Positions 1-8,053 of a DNA stretch of 21,309 nt are shown piece after piece. The position numbers and the translations under genes are program-made. The stretch spans positions 3,773 to 25,081 of the forward strand of contig JAUNMD010000004.1 in assembly GCA_030531915.1 (NCBI GenBank), in the 5' to 3' direction. This stretch comes from Pseudomonadota bacterium (GTDB taxonomy: Bacteria; Pseudomonadota; Alphaproteobacteria; Rs-D84). The notes below the pieces were generated by a model. That model saw nothing but the letters and a program-made list of their open reading frames with translations, made no database searches and had not been told where the DNA came from. Each line of letters starts with the position of its first letter. Positions within the stretch are counted from its first letter, which is position 1.

Positions 1-255
1 CACGCGATTGTCCGTTGCGGCGATATGGGCGTCCGTACTCAGATTTTCCAAACTTTCAATCGCAACATTGATATTTTTACCGGCCCATTTTACACCGTCC
101 AGTTTTTGATAAATTTCCGCAAATGTTTTGGACATATCAAAAACGCGCAGCCCATCTTGAACCGGTTCGTCTTCAAAGAACAAACTGTCTGCGCGCGCCG
201 CGGGCGAAATCGCAAAAACCAATGCCACCAGTAAAAAGATTTGTTTTAATCTCAT
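1..255 (-). CDS. Secreted protein, N-terminal part only (cut by window edge)
   Basis: An open frame of 85 codons runs from an ATG at 255 off the left edge without a stop. The first 22 residues form a clear Sec signal peptide: a short basic start (MRLKQ), a hydrophobic core and an ARA cleavage site. The product is therefore exported. A purine-rich AGGGG stretch lies a few bases upstream of the ATG. It follows secF by 42 nt on the same strand with no terminator between, so it is probably the last or a later member of the yajC-secDF operon. The mature part (FDMSKTFAEIYQKLDG and on) is not securely recognised. The N-terminal region of an S41 C-terminal-processing peptidase is possible but is a guess from general resemblance. 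The rest of the gene is needed to decide. Confidence 0.75.
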   Translation of the reverse strand, partial: MRLKQIFLLVALVFAISPAARADSLFFEDEPVQDGLRVFDMSKTFAEIYQKLDGVKWAGKNINVAIESLENLSTDAHIAATDNRV

Positions 256-297
256 CTATATACCCCTCCCCCCCGATATGGCGCGGCGCGCAGATTA

Positions 298-1161
298 TCA
301 ATATTTTGTCTCACGCAGGTTAAAGTGATACAAAATAACGTTTGAAATATAAATACTGGTCAGTGTTCCCATCACGACCGAGAATGTCATTGCAATCGCA
401 AATTCTTGCAACATCACCCCGCCCCAGAAATACAGACCAACCATTGCCAAGATTGTTGAAACACTGGTCATAATTGTACGATGCAACATTTCGTTGACCG
501 ACAAATCAATCAGTTCTGTCATTGGCATCTTGTGATACTTTTTGATGTTTTCATCAATACGGTCATAGTTCACAACCTTGTCATTGATGGAATAACCAAT
601 ACCCATCAAGATAACCGCAATGGACGTCTGGTTAAATTCCAAACCGGTAACGGAAAAGAAGCCAAACATCAACACAAAGTCCAAAACCAGCGACACAAAT
701 GAACCAACCGCATACCCACCACGATAACGAATCCAGATATACACACTCATCAGCACGAATGATACCAGAATCGCCAAAATACCACCGCGTACCAATTCGC
801 CACCAATTTTTGGGCCGACGATTTGAACCTGGGAATATTGCACCTTGTCACCCAAAATCTGTTTGATTTCGGCAACGCGCGTGTTCTGCTGGGCATCGGT
901 CGCCCCCTTGGGCAAACCGACGCGAATCAAGATTGAATCATTGTCCACAGATTGCAATTCCGGACTGAACGCCGACAGGTCACTGCGCATCTTGTCAATC
1001 GTGTAATTGGCTTCGATGGGTTTAACCTCCATCGAAATACCACCCGCAAAGTCAATGCCGTAATTCAGCCCATGCGTCAACAACGACACAATCGACAATG
1101 CAACCAAAATTCCAGAAACCCAGTACGACAGTTTCCGATATTTCATAAAATGGAATTTCAT
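298..1161 (-). CDS. secF: Protein translocase subunit SecF
   Basis: A 287-aa inner-membrane protein of the RND superfamily. With SecD and YajC it forms the accessory complex that uses the proton motive force to help SecYEG complete protein export. The first membrane helix (about residues 11-30) is followed by the family motif GIDFAGGISMEV, a periplasmic domain, and a C-terminal block of hydrophobic helices containing the conserved GYSINDKVVNYDRIDEN segment. Length is slightly short but normal for SecF. It starts 12 nt after the secD stop, with an AAAAAGG Shine-Dalgarno-like stretch directly before the ATG. A second in-frame ATG lies five codons downstream, but the first fits the ribosome site better. 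Gene order yajC-secD-secF is the classical arrangement. Confidence 0.97.
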   Translation of the reverse strand: MKFHFMKYRKLSYWVSGILVALSIVSLLTHGLNYGIDFAGGISMEVKPIEANYTIDKMRSDLSAFSPELQSVDNDSILIRVGLPKGATDAQQNTRVAEIKQILGDKVQYSQVQIVGPKIGGELVRGGILAILVSFVLMSVYIWIRYRGGYAVGSFVSLVLDFVLMFGFFSVTGLEFNQTSIAVILMGIGYSINDKVVNYDRIDENIKKYHKMPMTELIDLSVNEMLHRTIMTSVSTILAMVGLYFWGGVMLQEFAIAMTFSVVMGTLTSIYISNVILYHFNLRETKY

Positions 1162-1173
1162 AACATAACCTTT

Positions 1174-2733
1174 TTATTTATTTTTGATGTAACCAATCTT
1201 TTTATTTTTGCCGCCCATGTACCAGTCAATCAATACACGTGACAATGCCAAGCATGTGAACAGTGTTGTAATAACACCAATCGACAGCGTCACTGCAAAC
1301 CCGCGGATTGGGCCCGCGCCAAACTGGAACAAAATCAAACTGCAAATCAAATTGGTCAGGTTACCGTCCATAACGGTCTTGGTTGAACGGGTAAAGCCCA
1401 AATCAACCGCACGCAGTGTTGGGACACCTTCACGTACTTCGTCGCGAATACGTTCAAACGGCAGAATGTTCGCGTCCACCGCCATACCCAACGTCAACAC
1501 GATACCCGCAATCCCCGGCAACGTCAGTGTTGCGCCCAAGAATGCAGATATACCAATAATCATGGCCAAATTCACCATCAAAACGATGTCCGCAATTAAA
1601 CCAAATGTGCGATACGCAACCAACATAAACAGAATTACGAACAACACACCAACCGCCGATCCGACACGGCCCGCCTCAATCGCGTCCGCGCCCAGACCCG
1701 CACCAACCGTGCGTTCTTCGATAACCTGTAATGGTGCTGGCAATGCGCCACTGCGCAACAACACCGCCAAATCTTTCGCCCCTTGCAATGTGAATCCACC
1801 AGAAATCTGGCCACGGCCCCCTGGGATTGGTTCACGAATTGTTGGCGCAGACAAAACCTTGCCGTCCAAAACAATCGCAAAACGTTCGTTGACGTGTTCT
1901 GTGGTCAGACGTGCAAACTTGCGCGCACCGGTCGCATCAAACGCCGTCGTTACAACCGGCATATTATTCTGATCAAAATCGGCCTGTGAATCTTTCAGCG
2001 ATTCACCCGACACCTCTACACGACTGTACACCGGCACAACCTGTTGCGGATTTTCCATGTATGGCAAGAATTGTGTACCATTTGGTGCACGCCCAGATGC
2101 AATCTGTTCCTGTGTAACATTTTCATTTACCAAATGGAACGTCATCTTGGCTGTCTGGCCAATCAAATCCTTGATATGTTCCGGATTATCAACCCCAGGC
2201 AACTGAATCAGAATGTATTTGCCACCCTGTGATTGAATAGATGGTTCTTTTGTTCCCAACGCATCAATACGACGACGCACGATTTCAATACTGCGCGCCA
2301 ATGCGTCTTTGACCATTTCTTCTTTCTGCTTTTCGGTGTACTTTAATGTAATCGTGCGACCAGATGACGAAATATCAACCCCAGATCCCAAGACACTCTT
2401 CAAGCGTCCCTTGGCGCGCGATACATCGTCATCTTCGCGAACGACCAATGACACAACACCGTCAACATTGCGCAGATTTGAAAAACGAATAACCCCACGG
2501 TCACGATCAATCATCGCGCTGCGCGCTTCGTCATACAGTTGCGCTGATTTTTCTTGGAACATGGTGTTTGTGTCCACTTCCAATAACAACTGCGCACCGC
2601 CCTTCAAATCCAATCCCAATGGAATCGGACGCGCCCATGATGGGAAATAAGGTGCTAATTTCGGCGACATTGTCGGCACCGCCAGCAACACACCAAACAC
2701 CGCAACAAAAACTATTGCCAGTTTCTTAAACAT
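1174..2733 (-). CDS. secD: Protein translocase subunit SecD
   Basis: A 519-aa inner-membrane protein and partner of SecF in the SecDF-YajC complex. An N-terminal helix (residues about 4-22) is followed by the signature GLDLKGGAQLLLEVD (about residues 40-54), a large periplasmic P1 region, and a C-terminal bundle of hydrophobic helices. That bundle includes GMAVDANILPFERIRDE, the segment that carries the conserved proton-path aspartate in this family. SecD and SecF are separate genes here, not fused. The ATG lies 14 nt after the yajC stop and has an AAGGG ribosome site. No frameshift or truncation is visible. Confidence 0.98.
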   Translation of the reverse strand: MFKKLAIVFVAVFGVLLAVPTMSPKLAPYFPSWARPIPLGLDLKGGAQLLLEVDTNTMFQEKSAQLYDEARSAMIDRDRGVIRFSNLRNVDGVVSLVVREDDDVSRAKGRLKSVLGSGVDISSSGRTITLKYTEKQKEEMVKDALARSIEIVRRRIDALGTKEPSIQSQGGKYILIQLPGVDNPEHIKDLIGQTAKMTFHLVNENVTQEQIASGRAPNGTQFLPYMENPQQVVPVYSRVEVSGESLKDSQADFDQNNMPVVTTAFDATGARKFARLTTEHVNERFAIVLDGKVLSAPTIREPIPGGRGQISGGFTLQGAKDLAVLLRSGALPAPLQVIEERTVGAGLGADAIEAGRVGSAVGVLFVILFMLVAYRTFGLIADIVLMVNLAMIIGISAFLGATLTLPGIAGIVLTLGMAVDANILPFERIRDEVREGVPTLRAVDLGFTRSTKTVMDGNLTNLICSLILFQFGAGPIRGFAVTLSIGVITTLFTCLALSRVLIDWYMGGKNKKIGYIKNK

Positions 2734-2747
2734 ATCACAACCCTTTA

Positions 2748-3056
2748 TTATTCAACACTGGCAACGGCGTTTTTATTTACCTCAATAACAACACCTTTGG
2801 CCACTTCCATTTCTATTGTTTTTTCATTTATCTTTTTAATAGTGCCATAAATGCCCGCCGCCATGACGCGATTACCAACCTTTAATGAATCCAACATTTT
2901 CTGGTATTCCGCCATTCTGCGCTTGTTCGGACGCACCATAAACAGATAGATTATTCCAAACACGACCGCACAATACAGCAACATTCCCCACCAATCCCCT
3001 GTTGCGGTCTGTGCAATGTTTGCACCATTTTCAACAACGACTGTTGTTTCTTCCAT
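2748..3056 (-). CDS. yajC: YajC family preprotein translocase subunit
   Basis: A 102-aa small membrane protein, first gene of the yajC-secD-secF operon. It has one hydrophobic helix (about residues 24-42) followed by the family motif FMVRPNKRRMAEYQKML and a small basic/beta-rich cytoplasmic domain (GNRVMAAGIYGTIKKI). YajC copurifies with SecDF; its precise role in export is accessory. An ideal AAGGAG ribosome site lies just before the ATG. A promoter-like pair sits immediately upstream. Confidence 0.95.
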   Translation of the reverse strand: MEETTVVVENGANIAQTATGDWWGMLLYCAVVFGIIYLFMVRPNKRRMAEYQKMLDSLKVGNRVMAAGIYGTIKKINEKTIEMEVAKGVVIEVNKNAVASVE

Positions 3057-3084
3057 GCTATTTCTCCTTGGTATTTATGCACAA

Positions 3085-3113
3085 AAGATAGTAAAAAAAA
3101 GCGCACCTGTAAA
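3085..3113 (-). promoter_or_regulatory. Putative promoter of yajC-secD-secF
   Basis: On the minus strand TTTACA (3113-3108) is separated by 17 nt from TATCTT (3090-3085), which fits a sigma-70-like promoter about 28 nt ahead of yajC. It starts directly after the mutL terminator, so the operon would have its own transcription start. The -10 box is imperfect; this is a pattern match only. Confidence 0.5.
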
Positions 3114-3116
3114 GGC

Positions 3117-3146
3117 AAAAAACAAGGGCTTGCGCCCCCTGTTTTT
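3117..3146 (-). terminator. Intrinsic terminator of greA-mutL
   Basis: On the minus strand, beginning at the mutL stop codon, an AAAACAGGGGGC arm pairs imperfectly with GCCCTTGTTTT around a GCAA loop. It is followed by a run of Ts (3122-3117). It separates mutL from the yajC promoter. Confidence 0.75.
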
Positions 3147-4908
3147 ATATACGTTCAAACCATGCGTCCATATCGGCAATGGGAATAAATTTATACACCG
3201 GTCGGCCATGATTACATTGTCCCGCGCGCGTTGTATTTTCAATCGCACGCAGCAACGCATCACATGACGCCATATCCAACGCCTGACCCGCACGAACACT
3301 GTGATGGCACGCATAATTCGCCAATTTCAAATGCAACCGTTCACCCAGTTGCGACGAATGACCGTTGGCGCGAACCTCGTCCGCGATGTCATGAAACAGG
3401 TTTGCCCAATTCAAATCCCAATCGGCGGGCTTTTCAAAAATAGCAATGGCATCGTCACCAAACGCATCGATATGCAGCCCCGACGCCCGCATTTCGTCCG
3501 CAACGGTCAACACAGCCGCCACGTCATCACCACGCATGGAAACAACAATCGGCGTCAACAGCGGTTGCGTCTTTATCGCATGCTGGCGCAGGCGTTCATA
3601 CGTGATGCGTTCATGCGCCGCATGCTGGTCAACCACAACCAGATTATCGCCCGATGCCGCCAAAATATACTTGTTACCAATCTGGCCAATCACGCGCCCC
3701 AATGGTTGCATCGCATCGGTATCAGATGGCGCAATCGGTGACACAGGCGACGGCGCAGATACGGCGGGGGTAAAAACCTCGCCCTGTGCTGGCTGATGCA
3801 CGCGCAACGTGGCGGGTGTAATGCCAAAATCCATACGCATTGTGGTGGGACTAATCGGACTGATTGGTGCGGCGGCGACCGCCATTTCAAATTCACGTGG
3901 CGCATGGTGCGCCACATCTATTGCGGGCGCATCATTCATTGTGCGCGCCAATGCCGCCCGCAGATTTTTGATAATAAACCCACGAATATGCGCCGGCTCT
4001 AAAAAATGCACCTCTGTCTTGGCGGGTGAAACATTTACGTCAACACTGCGCGGTGGCACGGTTAAATACAGCGCGCACAGCGGAAATTCACGCGCATGCA
4101 TAACGTCCATATACGCCGCGCGCAATGCACCAACCAGAACCTTGTCCTTGACCGGACGGCCATTTACAAACAGATATTGATCCACCGACGATGCACGTCG
4201 CAACGTTGGTTCTGAAATAAAACCGTGTAATTCAATTCCGGCATCCGATGCGCTGAATGCATCAACCGGTATCATACGCCCCGCGACATCATCACCCATA
4301 ACCGCAACAATGCGGTCGCGCATATTTTGATTTTTTGGAAATCGCCATTTGTTATTCAGTGTAAATCCGACATCGGGCCGCGCCATGGCCAGACGACGCA
4401 CAACGTCCAACACAGAAATCATTTCCGCCCGATCCGCACGCAAGAATTTCAACCGCGCAGGCGTGCGCGCAAACAGGTTTGCCACACGAATGCGCGTCCC
4501 CGCGTCCCAATCAGATGGCCGCACATCACCGGTATTCGCGTCCAGTCGCCAACCATTTTCGTCCGCGCCATTGCACGTATCAATCGTCATATCAGACACA
4601 GACGCGATTGACGGCAACGCTTCGCCACGAAAACCCATAAAGTTTATATTCAGCAAATCATCATCGGGCAACTTGGACGTTGCATGACGCGTAATACTGC
4701 GCGTCAAATCATCACGCGACATTCCCGACCCGTTATCAACGACCGTAATCAGCGTACGTCCGCCATCGGCGACATCAATCATAATCTGGTCTGCACCCGC
4801 GTCCAGCGCATTTTCAACCAGTTCTTTGACCACGCTGGCGGGACGTTCTACAACCTCGCCGGCGGCAATCTGGTTTATCAAAAAATCAGGCAAGACGCGT
4901 ACAGGCAT
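3145..4908 (-). CDS. mutL: DNA mismatch repair protein MutL (endonuclease type)
   Basis: A 587-aa mismatch repair protein. The N-terminal GHKL ATPase is unmistakable: IAAGEVVERPASVVKELVEN near residue 13, DNGSGM, and GFRGEAL. A proline- and alanine-rich linker of about 80 residues follows, then the dimerisation domain. That domain carries DQHAAHERITYE starting at residue 427, which matches DQHA-x2-E-x4-E, and CNHGRP from residue 565. These are the metal-binding endonuclease motifs of MutL proteins in bacteria that lack MutH, so this MutL should nick DNA itself. It starts 7 nt after the greA stop, so the two are co-transcribed. No MutS gene lies in the window. Confidence 0.97.
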   Translation of the reverse strand: MPVRVLPDFLINQIAAGEVVERPASVVKELVENALDAGADQIMIDVADGGRTLITVVDNGSGMSRDDLTRSITRHATSKLPDDDLLNINFMGFRGEALPSIASVSDMTIDTCNGADENGWRLDANTGDVRPSDWDAGTRIRVANLFARTPARLKFLRADRAEMISVLDVVRRLAMARPDVGFTLNNKWRFPKNQNMRDRIVAVMGDDVAGRMIPVDAFSASDAGIELHGFISEPTLRRASSVDQYLFVNGRPVKDKVLVGALRAAYMDVMHAREFPLCALYLTVPPRSVDVNVSPAKTEVHFLEPAHIRGFIIKNLRAALARTMNDAPAIDVAHHAPREFEMAVAAAPISPISPTTMRMDFGITPATLRVHQPAQGEVFTPAVSAPSPVSPIAPSDTDAMQPLGRVIGQIGNKYILAASGDNLVVVDQHAAHERITYERLRQHAIKTQPLLTPIVVSMRGDDVAAVLTVADEMRASGLHIDAFGDDAIAIFEKPADWDLNWANLFHDIADEVRANGHSSQLGERLHLKLANYACHHSVRAGQALDMASCDALLRAIENTTRAGQCNHGRPVYKFIPIADMDAWFERI

Positions 4909-4915
4909 ATGCGGA

Positions 4916-5386
4916 TTATTCTTTGAATTTAACTTCCAAAATCTCGTATTCTTTTTCGCCAGATGGCAATTTTACAATACATGTATCGCCAACGCATCGG
5001 CCAATCATGGCACGTCCAACCGGCGATGTGCACGAAATAACCTGTTTGCCATCAGATTCAATGTCCGACAGAATCCGGCACTGCATACGATTACCATCTT
5101 CGTCTTCGGCAACGACACGCGCGCCAAACACCACACGGTCACCGGTCAGCGAATCCACATCAATAATCGCGGCGTTTTCAATCACCCCTTCGATAAACTG
5201 AATACGCTTGTCAATCTGACGTTGCTTTTCCTTGGCCGCGCTGTAATCGGCGTTTTCAGACAAATCACCCAGCGAACGCGCCCATTGGACAGTTTTCAAT
5301 ATTTCCGGACGCTGAACTTCTTTCAGGTCTTTTAATTCTTTCACCAGCGAGTCAAACCCCTCGCGCGAGATTGGTCTTTTATCCAT
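4916..5386 (-). CDS. greA: Transcription elongation factor GreA
   Basis: A 156-aa factor that enters the secondary channel of RNA polymerase and stimulates cleavage of backtracked RNA. The N-terminal coiled coil carries the acidic tip (GDLSENADYSAAKE, about residues 40-53) needed for cleavage. The C-terminal FKBP-like domain follows (VVFGARVVAEDEDGN onward). Length matches the family (about 158). It is the first gene of a greA-mutL operon; a promoter with a perfect TATAAT lies about 30 nt upstream. Confidence 0.97.
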   Translation of the reverse strand: MDKRPISREGFDSLVKELKDLKEVQRPEILKTVQWARSLGDLSENADYSAAKEKQRQIDKRIQFIEGVIENAAIIDVDSLTGDRVVFGARVVAEDEDGNRMQCRILSDIESDGKQVISCTSPVGRAMIGRCVGDTCIVKLPSGEKEYEILEVKFKE

Positions 5387-5415
5387 TTTCGTAAATCCTA
5401 TCTTTCGTATCTGAA

Positions 5416-5443
5416 ATTATAAGCATTCATTTTAATTTTGCAA
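5416..5443 (-). promoter_or_regulatory. Putative greA promoter sharing its -35 box with the lptG promoter
   Basis: On the minus strand TTGCAA (5443-5438) is followed after 16 nt by a perfect TATAAT (5421-5416). TTGCAA is its own reverse complement and also serves as the -35 of the divergent promoter on the other strand, so the two promoters cannot easily be occupied at once. Confidence 0.65.
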
Positions 5444-5466
5444 TTATCAATTCAACAGGTTATACT
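5438..5466 (+). promoter_or_regulatory. Putative lptG promoter, probably giving a leaderless mRNA
   Basis: TTGCAA (5438-5443), 17-nt spacer, TATACT (5461-5466). The expected start of transcription is around 5472-5475, and the lptG ATG is at 5475. The bases before the ATG (TATACTTTTTAATT) contain no Shine-Dalgarno sequence, which agrees with a leaderless message. Confidence 0.55.
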
Positions 5467-5474
5467 TTTTAATT

Positions 5475-6536
5475 ATGATACTGAAACCATCTATTTTGAC
5501 CAGATTCCTGTTGCGACGTTTCTTTTCAGGCGTTGGACTGGTAATGCTGGTCGTATGCGGCATTATTTTTGCAATTACGTTTGTTGAACGTCTGCCATCA
5601 AATCCGACGGCGGGGGCGGCATTGGCGGAATCATGGACACGTCTGTTGGAATATGTGCCACTGTTTTTACCACTGGCGGTGTTTATGGGAACGCTGTTGG
5701 CGTCTTATAACCTGACCAAATCCAGCGAAAGTATTATTGTCGCCAGTGCGGGCCTGTCCCCGTACCAGTCGTCACGTCCATTTTTACTGGGCGCGGTGCT
5801 GATTGGCATATTTGCAACCACGGTCGTGAACCCGTATTCGGTTAAACTGAGTAACCAGACCATCACATCAGACCACCTGAAATTGATTGATGGGGCAATT
5901 TGGCTGCGTGAATCGTCCGATGCTGGTTACATCACGATGAACGCAACCGGCATGCGCAAATCGGGCGACGCGTTGGAATTTCAAAACGCAACCGTATATG
6001 CCCAGGATACGTCTTTCAAATTGACCGCCCGGGTCGAGGCCGAAAATATCACCCTGTCGGACGATGGATTAAATGCCGCACGCGCCAACGTATGGGACGA
6101 AAACGGCCAAATGAAAACCCGCGCATGGCAAACAAAAACACTGCTGAACCCACGCACCGTTCTGGACAGATACCTGCAACCAGACCAGATTTCATTCTGG
6201 CAATTACCATCATTTATTAAAAAGATGGAATCCATTGGTGCACCGGTACGCGGGCATTGGGTGCAACTGTGGACACTGGCGTTTTTGCCACTGTCATTGG
6301 TTGCGATGGCGACATTGGGAATTGCGTTTTCGCAAACCCGCCAACGCCGTAATTACAGTTTTGGGACAAAATTTGCATTGGGTATTATCACATGCTTTGC
6401 CCTGTACTTTTTAACCAATATGTTTAACGCACTGGGGGCGACGGGCGCATTGCCACCAATGCTGGCAATCGTTGCGCCACAACTGATTATTATCGCCATG
6501 GCGGCAACATTTATCGCCAGTTTTGATACAATTTAA
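5475..6536 (+). CDS. lptG: LptF/LptG family LPS export permease, probably LptG
   Basis: A 353-aa inner-membrane protein of the YjgP/YjgQ family. LptF and LptG form the transmembrane part of the LptBFG ABC transporter that extracts lipopolysaccharide from the inner membrane. Hydrophobic helices occupy about residues 18-37, 60-80 and 101-120. They are followed by a periplasmic beta-rich domain (about 130-240) and three C-terminal helices, which is the family topology. FVERL after helix 1, SESIIVASAGLSPYQ, and a C-terminus resembling LptG favour LptG over LptF, but the call between the two is not certain. No LptF neighbour is present. It starts a plus-strand operon with the following small gene, xerD and a J-domain gene. 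The start lacks a ribosome site and appears leaderless. Confidence 0.85.
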   Translation: MILKPSILTRFLLRRFFSGVGLVMLVVCGIIFAITFVERLPSNPTAGAALAESWTRLLEYVPLFLPLAVFMGTLLASYNLTKSSESIIVASAGLSPYQSSRPFLLGAVLIGIFATTVVNPYSVKLSNQTITSDHLKLIDGAIWLRESSDAGYITMNATGMRKSGDALEFQNATVYAQDTSFKLTARVEAENITLSDDGLNAARANVWDENGQMKTRAWQTKTLLNPRTVLDRYLQPDQISFWQLPSFIKKMESIGAPVRGHWVQLWTLAFLPLSLVAMATLGIAFSQTRQRRNYSFGTKFALGIITCFALYFLTNMFNALGATGALPPMLAIVAPQLIIIAMAATFIASFDTI

Positions 6537-6548
6537 TGGGGAAACACT

Positions 6549-6686
6549 ATGCCACTGAACAACAGACGCAATCACGCGACACGTAACAAGATTATAATTT
6601 GGTCACTGATTATTATTCTGGTGGTGCTGATGATTATATCATTTCCCGCCCCACAAAACATGACCGAAGTTGTATTGTATCCATGA
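6549..6686 (+). CDS. Small single-helix membrane protein (45 aa), unknown function
   Basis: A short frame between lptG and xerD. It has an N-terminal basic region (MPLNNRRNHATRNK), one strong hydrophobic helix (IIIWSLIIILVVLMIISF, about residues 15-32) and a short polar tail. It begins 12 nt after the lptG stop with a GGGGA ribosome site and its stop overlaps the xerD start as ATGA. That arrangement implies translational coupling and argues that the frame is real. The charge pattern predicts the N-terminus in the cytoplasm. No family is recognised. A link to the LptBFG complex or to cell division is only suggested by position. Confidence 0.65.
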   Translation: MPLNNRRNHATRNKIIIWSLIIILVVLMIISFPAPQNMTEVVLYP

Positions 6687-7555
6687 ACTATATAGACGTG
6701 TTTTTAGAGGCCCTGTCCGCCGAAAAAGGACGCAGCGCAAAAACACTGGACAGTTACAGTGCGGATTTGCGTGCGGCCGATGCGGCGTTACCAAATGGTC
6801 TGATGTCTGCGACGGCGGACGATGTCCAGAATTATCTGGCGTCCCTGCCCGACAAGGCATCGTCCATCGCGCGCCACGCCAGTGCACTGCGCGGATTTTA
6901 CAAATTTTTAATGTTGGAAAAAATTATTACAGAAAATCCAACAGCAAATCTGGAATTACCAAAACGGTCGCGGCCGCTGCCCAAATTTTTGACGGTCGAC
7001 GAAATAGAATTATTGATTTCATCGGCGGGCGACATAAAAAATTCGGTGCGCCTGCGCGCGATGATTGAATTGGTGTATGCATCGGGCCTGCGCGTATCAG
7101 AATTGTGTGAATTACCCGTAACCGCAATTCTGGGCGATAAATTACTGATTCATGGCAAGGGGGCCAAGGAACGCATTGTCCCCATGCACGCGGGCGCGGT
7201 TGCGGCATTGAATAAATGGCTGGCGATGCGTGACGACGAAAAATCAAAATATGTTTTTCCGTCCGGCGGCGCATCCGGTCACATCACCCGCGATGGTTTT
7301 TTCAAGATACTGAAAAAATGCGCCGTGCTGGCTGGCATTGACCCACACCGCGTGTCACCACACGTACTGCGTCATTCGTTTGCGTCGCACCTGTTAGCGG
7401 GGGGCGCGAACCTGCGCGCGATACAAACAATGCTGGGACACGAAGATATTTCAACAACGCAAATTTATACCCACGTGATGCCGGAACAACTGCGCGAAAC
7501 GGTTGTGGCGCATCACCCACTGGGCCATGCAAAATCAATGGATGATATAAAATGA
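6683..7555 (+). CDS. xerD: Tyrosine recombinase XerC/XerD
   Basis: A 290-aa site-specific recombinase. An N-terminal SAM-like core-binding domain (residues 1-95) precedes the catalytic domain. All catalytic residues are visible: Arg137 (SGLRVSE), Lys159 (HGKGAKE), His227 and Arg230 (PHVLRHSFASH), His253 (LGHEDISTTQ) and the nucleophile Tyr262 (IYTHV). Length and motifs match the chromosomal dimer-resolution enzymes acting at dif with FtsK; XerD is slightly preferred to XerC by general resemblance. The start at 6683 is chosen because it overlaps the preceding stop (ATGA) and gives the usual family N-terminus; an upstream in-frame start would overlap the small membrane gene. The 3' end also overlaps the next gene by ATGA. 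Confidence 0.92.
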   Translation: MNYIDVFLEALSAEKGRSAKTLDSYSADLRAADAALPNGLMSATADDVQNYLASLPDKASSIARHASALRGFYKFLMLEKIITENPTANLELPKRSRPLPKFLTVDEIELLISSAGDIKNSVRLRAMIELVYASGLRVSELCELPVTAILGDKLLIHGKGAKERIVPMHAGAVAALNKWLAMRDDEKSKYVFPSGGASGHITRDGFFKILKKCAVLAGIDPHRVSPHVLRHSFASHLLAGGANLRAIQTMLGHEDISTTQIYTHVMPEQLRETVVAHHPLGHAKSMDDIK

Positions 7556-8023
7556 TACGTAAATGCGATCATACGGGCTGCAACAAGGCCGGTACATGTC
7601 GCGCGCCAAAATCGCGCGATTTGAAAGATTATTGGTGGTTCTGTCAGGAACACGCGGCGGAATATAACAAGAATTGGAATTTCTATGCCGATATGACCCC
7701 TGATGAAATTGAGGCCGATTGGGAACGCCAAACATTTGGCGCGCCATTGAAAGACAAGGACACCGCCAACAAGGACGAAGCGGACTATGTAAAATTCTTG
7801 AATGATTTTATCATGGGGCGCAGTGCATTTGACCATGTCGCGCCACGCGCGCGCCCGAACGCTGGGGCTGCCCCCGACGGCAACAATGCGCGAAATTGGT
7901 GCAAAGTACCGTGCGTTGGCAAAAAAATACCACCCCGATACGGGTGGTACGGCAAACGCCGCTGAATTTACCAAGGTAAATAATGCATACCAAACATTGA
8001 AAAAACATTTCGGCAAGAAATAA
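7552..8023 (+). pseudogene. J-domain protein with Cys-rich N-terminus, interrupted by a frameshift
   Basis: The 5' part (from ATG at 7552, overlapping the xerD stop) encodes CDHTGCNKAGTCRAPKSRD, then WWFCQEHAAEYNKNW, a Cys/His-rich N-terminus seen in alphaproteobacterial J-domain proteins. Its frame then turns into nonsense and stops at 7965. The J-domain itself is in the +1 frame and ends at 8023: TLGLPPTATMREIGAKYRAL, then AKKYHPDTGG with an intact HPD motif, then a final helix. Removing one base from the GC run at about 7846-7857 joins both parts into a normal protein of about 156 aa that could stimulate Hsp70 (DnaK). The cause may be a true inactivating indel, programmed +1 frameshifting, or a sequencing or assembly error in an alternating GC tract. 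No ribosome site is seen for an independent J-domain start. Confidence 0.85.
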
Positions 8024-8027
8024 AGAA

Positions 8028-8052
8028 CAGCGCGCCATTGGCGCGCTGATTT
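8028..8052 (+). terminator. Intrinsic terminator of the lptG-xerD-J-domain operon
   Basis: CAGCGCGCC (8028-8036), loop ATT, GGCGCGCTG (8040-8048), then ATTTTTTATT. A 9-bp GC-rich stem with a T-run, just after the J-domain stop. On the other strand it follows the Cys-rich 93-aa gene and may also slow that transcript, though the T-run there is weak. Confidence 0.85.
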
Positions 8053-8053
8053 T

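Noticed and set aside
1208..1972. Plus-strand open frame of 254 codons
   Set aside because: It is fully antisense to secD, lacks a ribosome site and resembles no protein; it arises from codon bias.
7802..8023. J-domain as an independent second gene
   Set aside because: The possible starts at 7802 and 7835 have no ribosome site and lie inside the upstream frame; a single frameshifted gene explains conservation on both sides.
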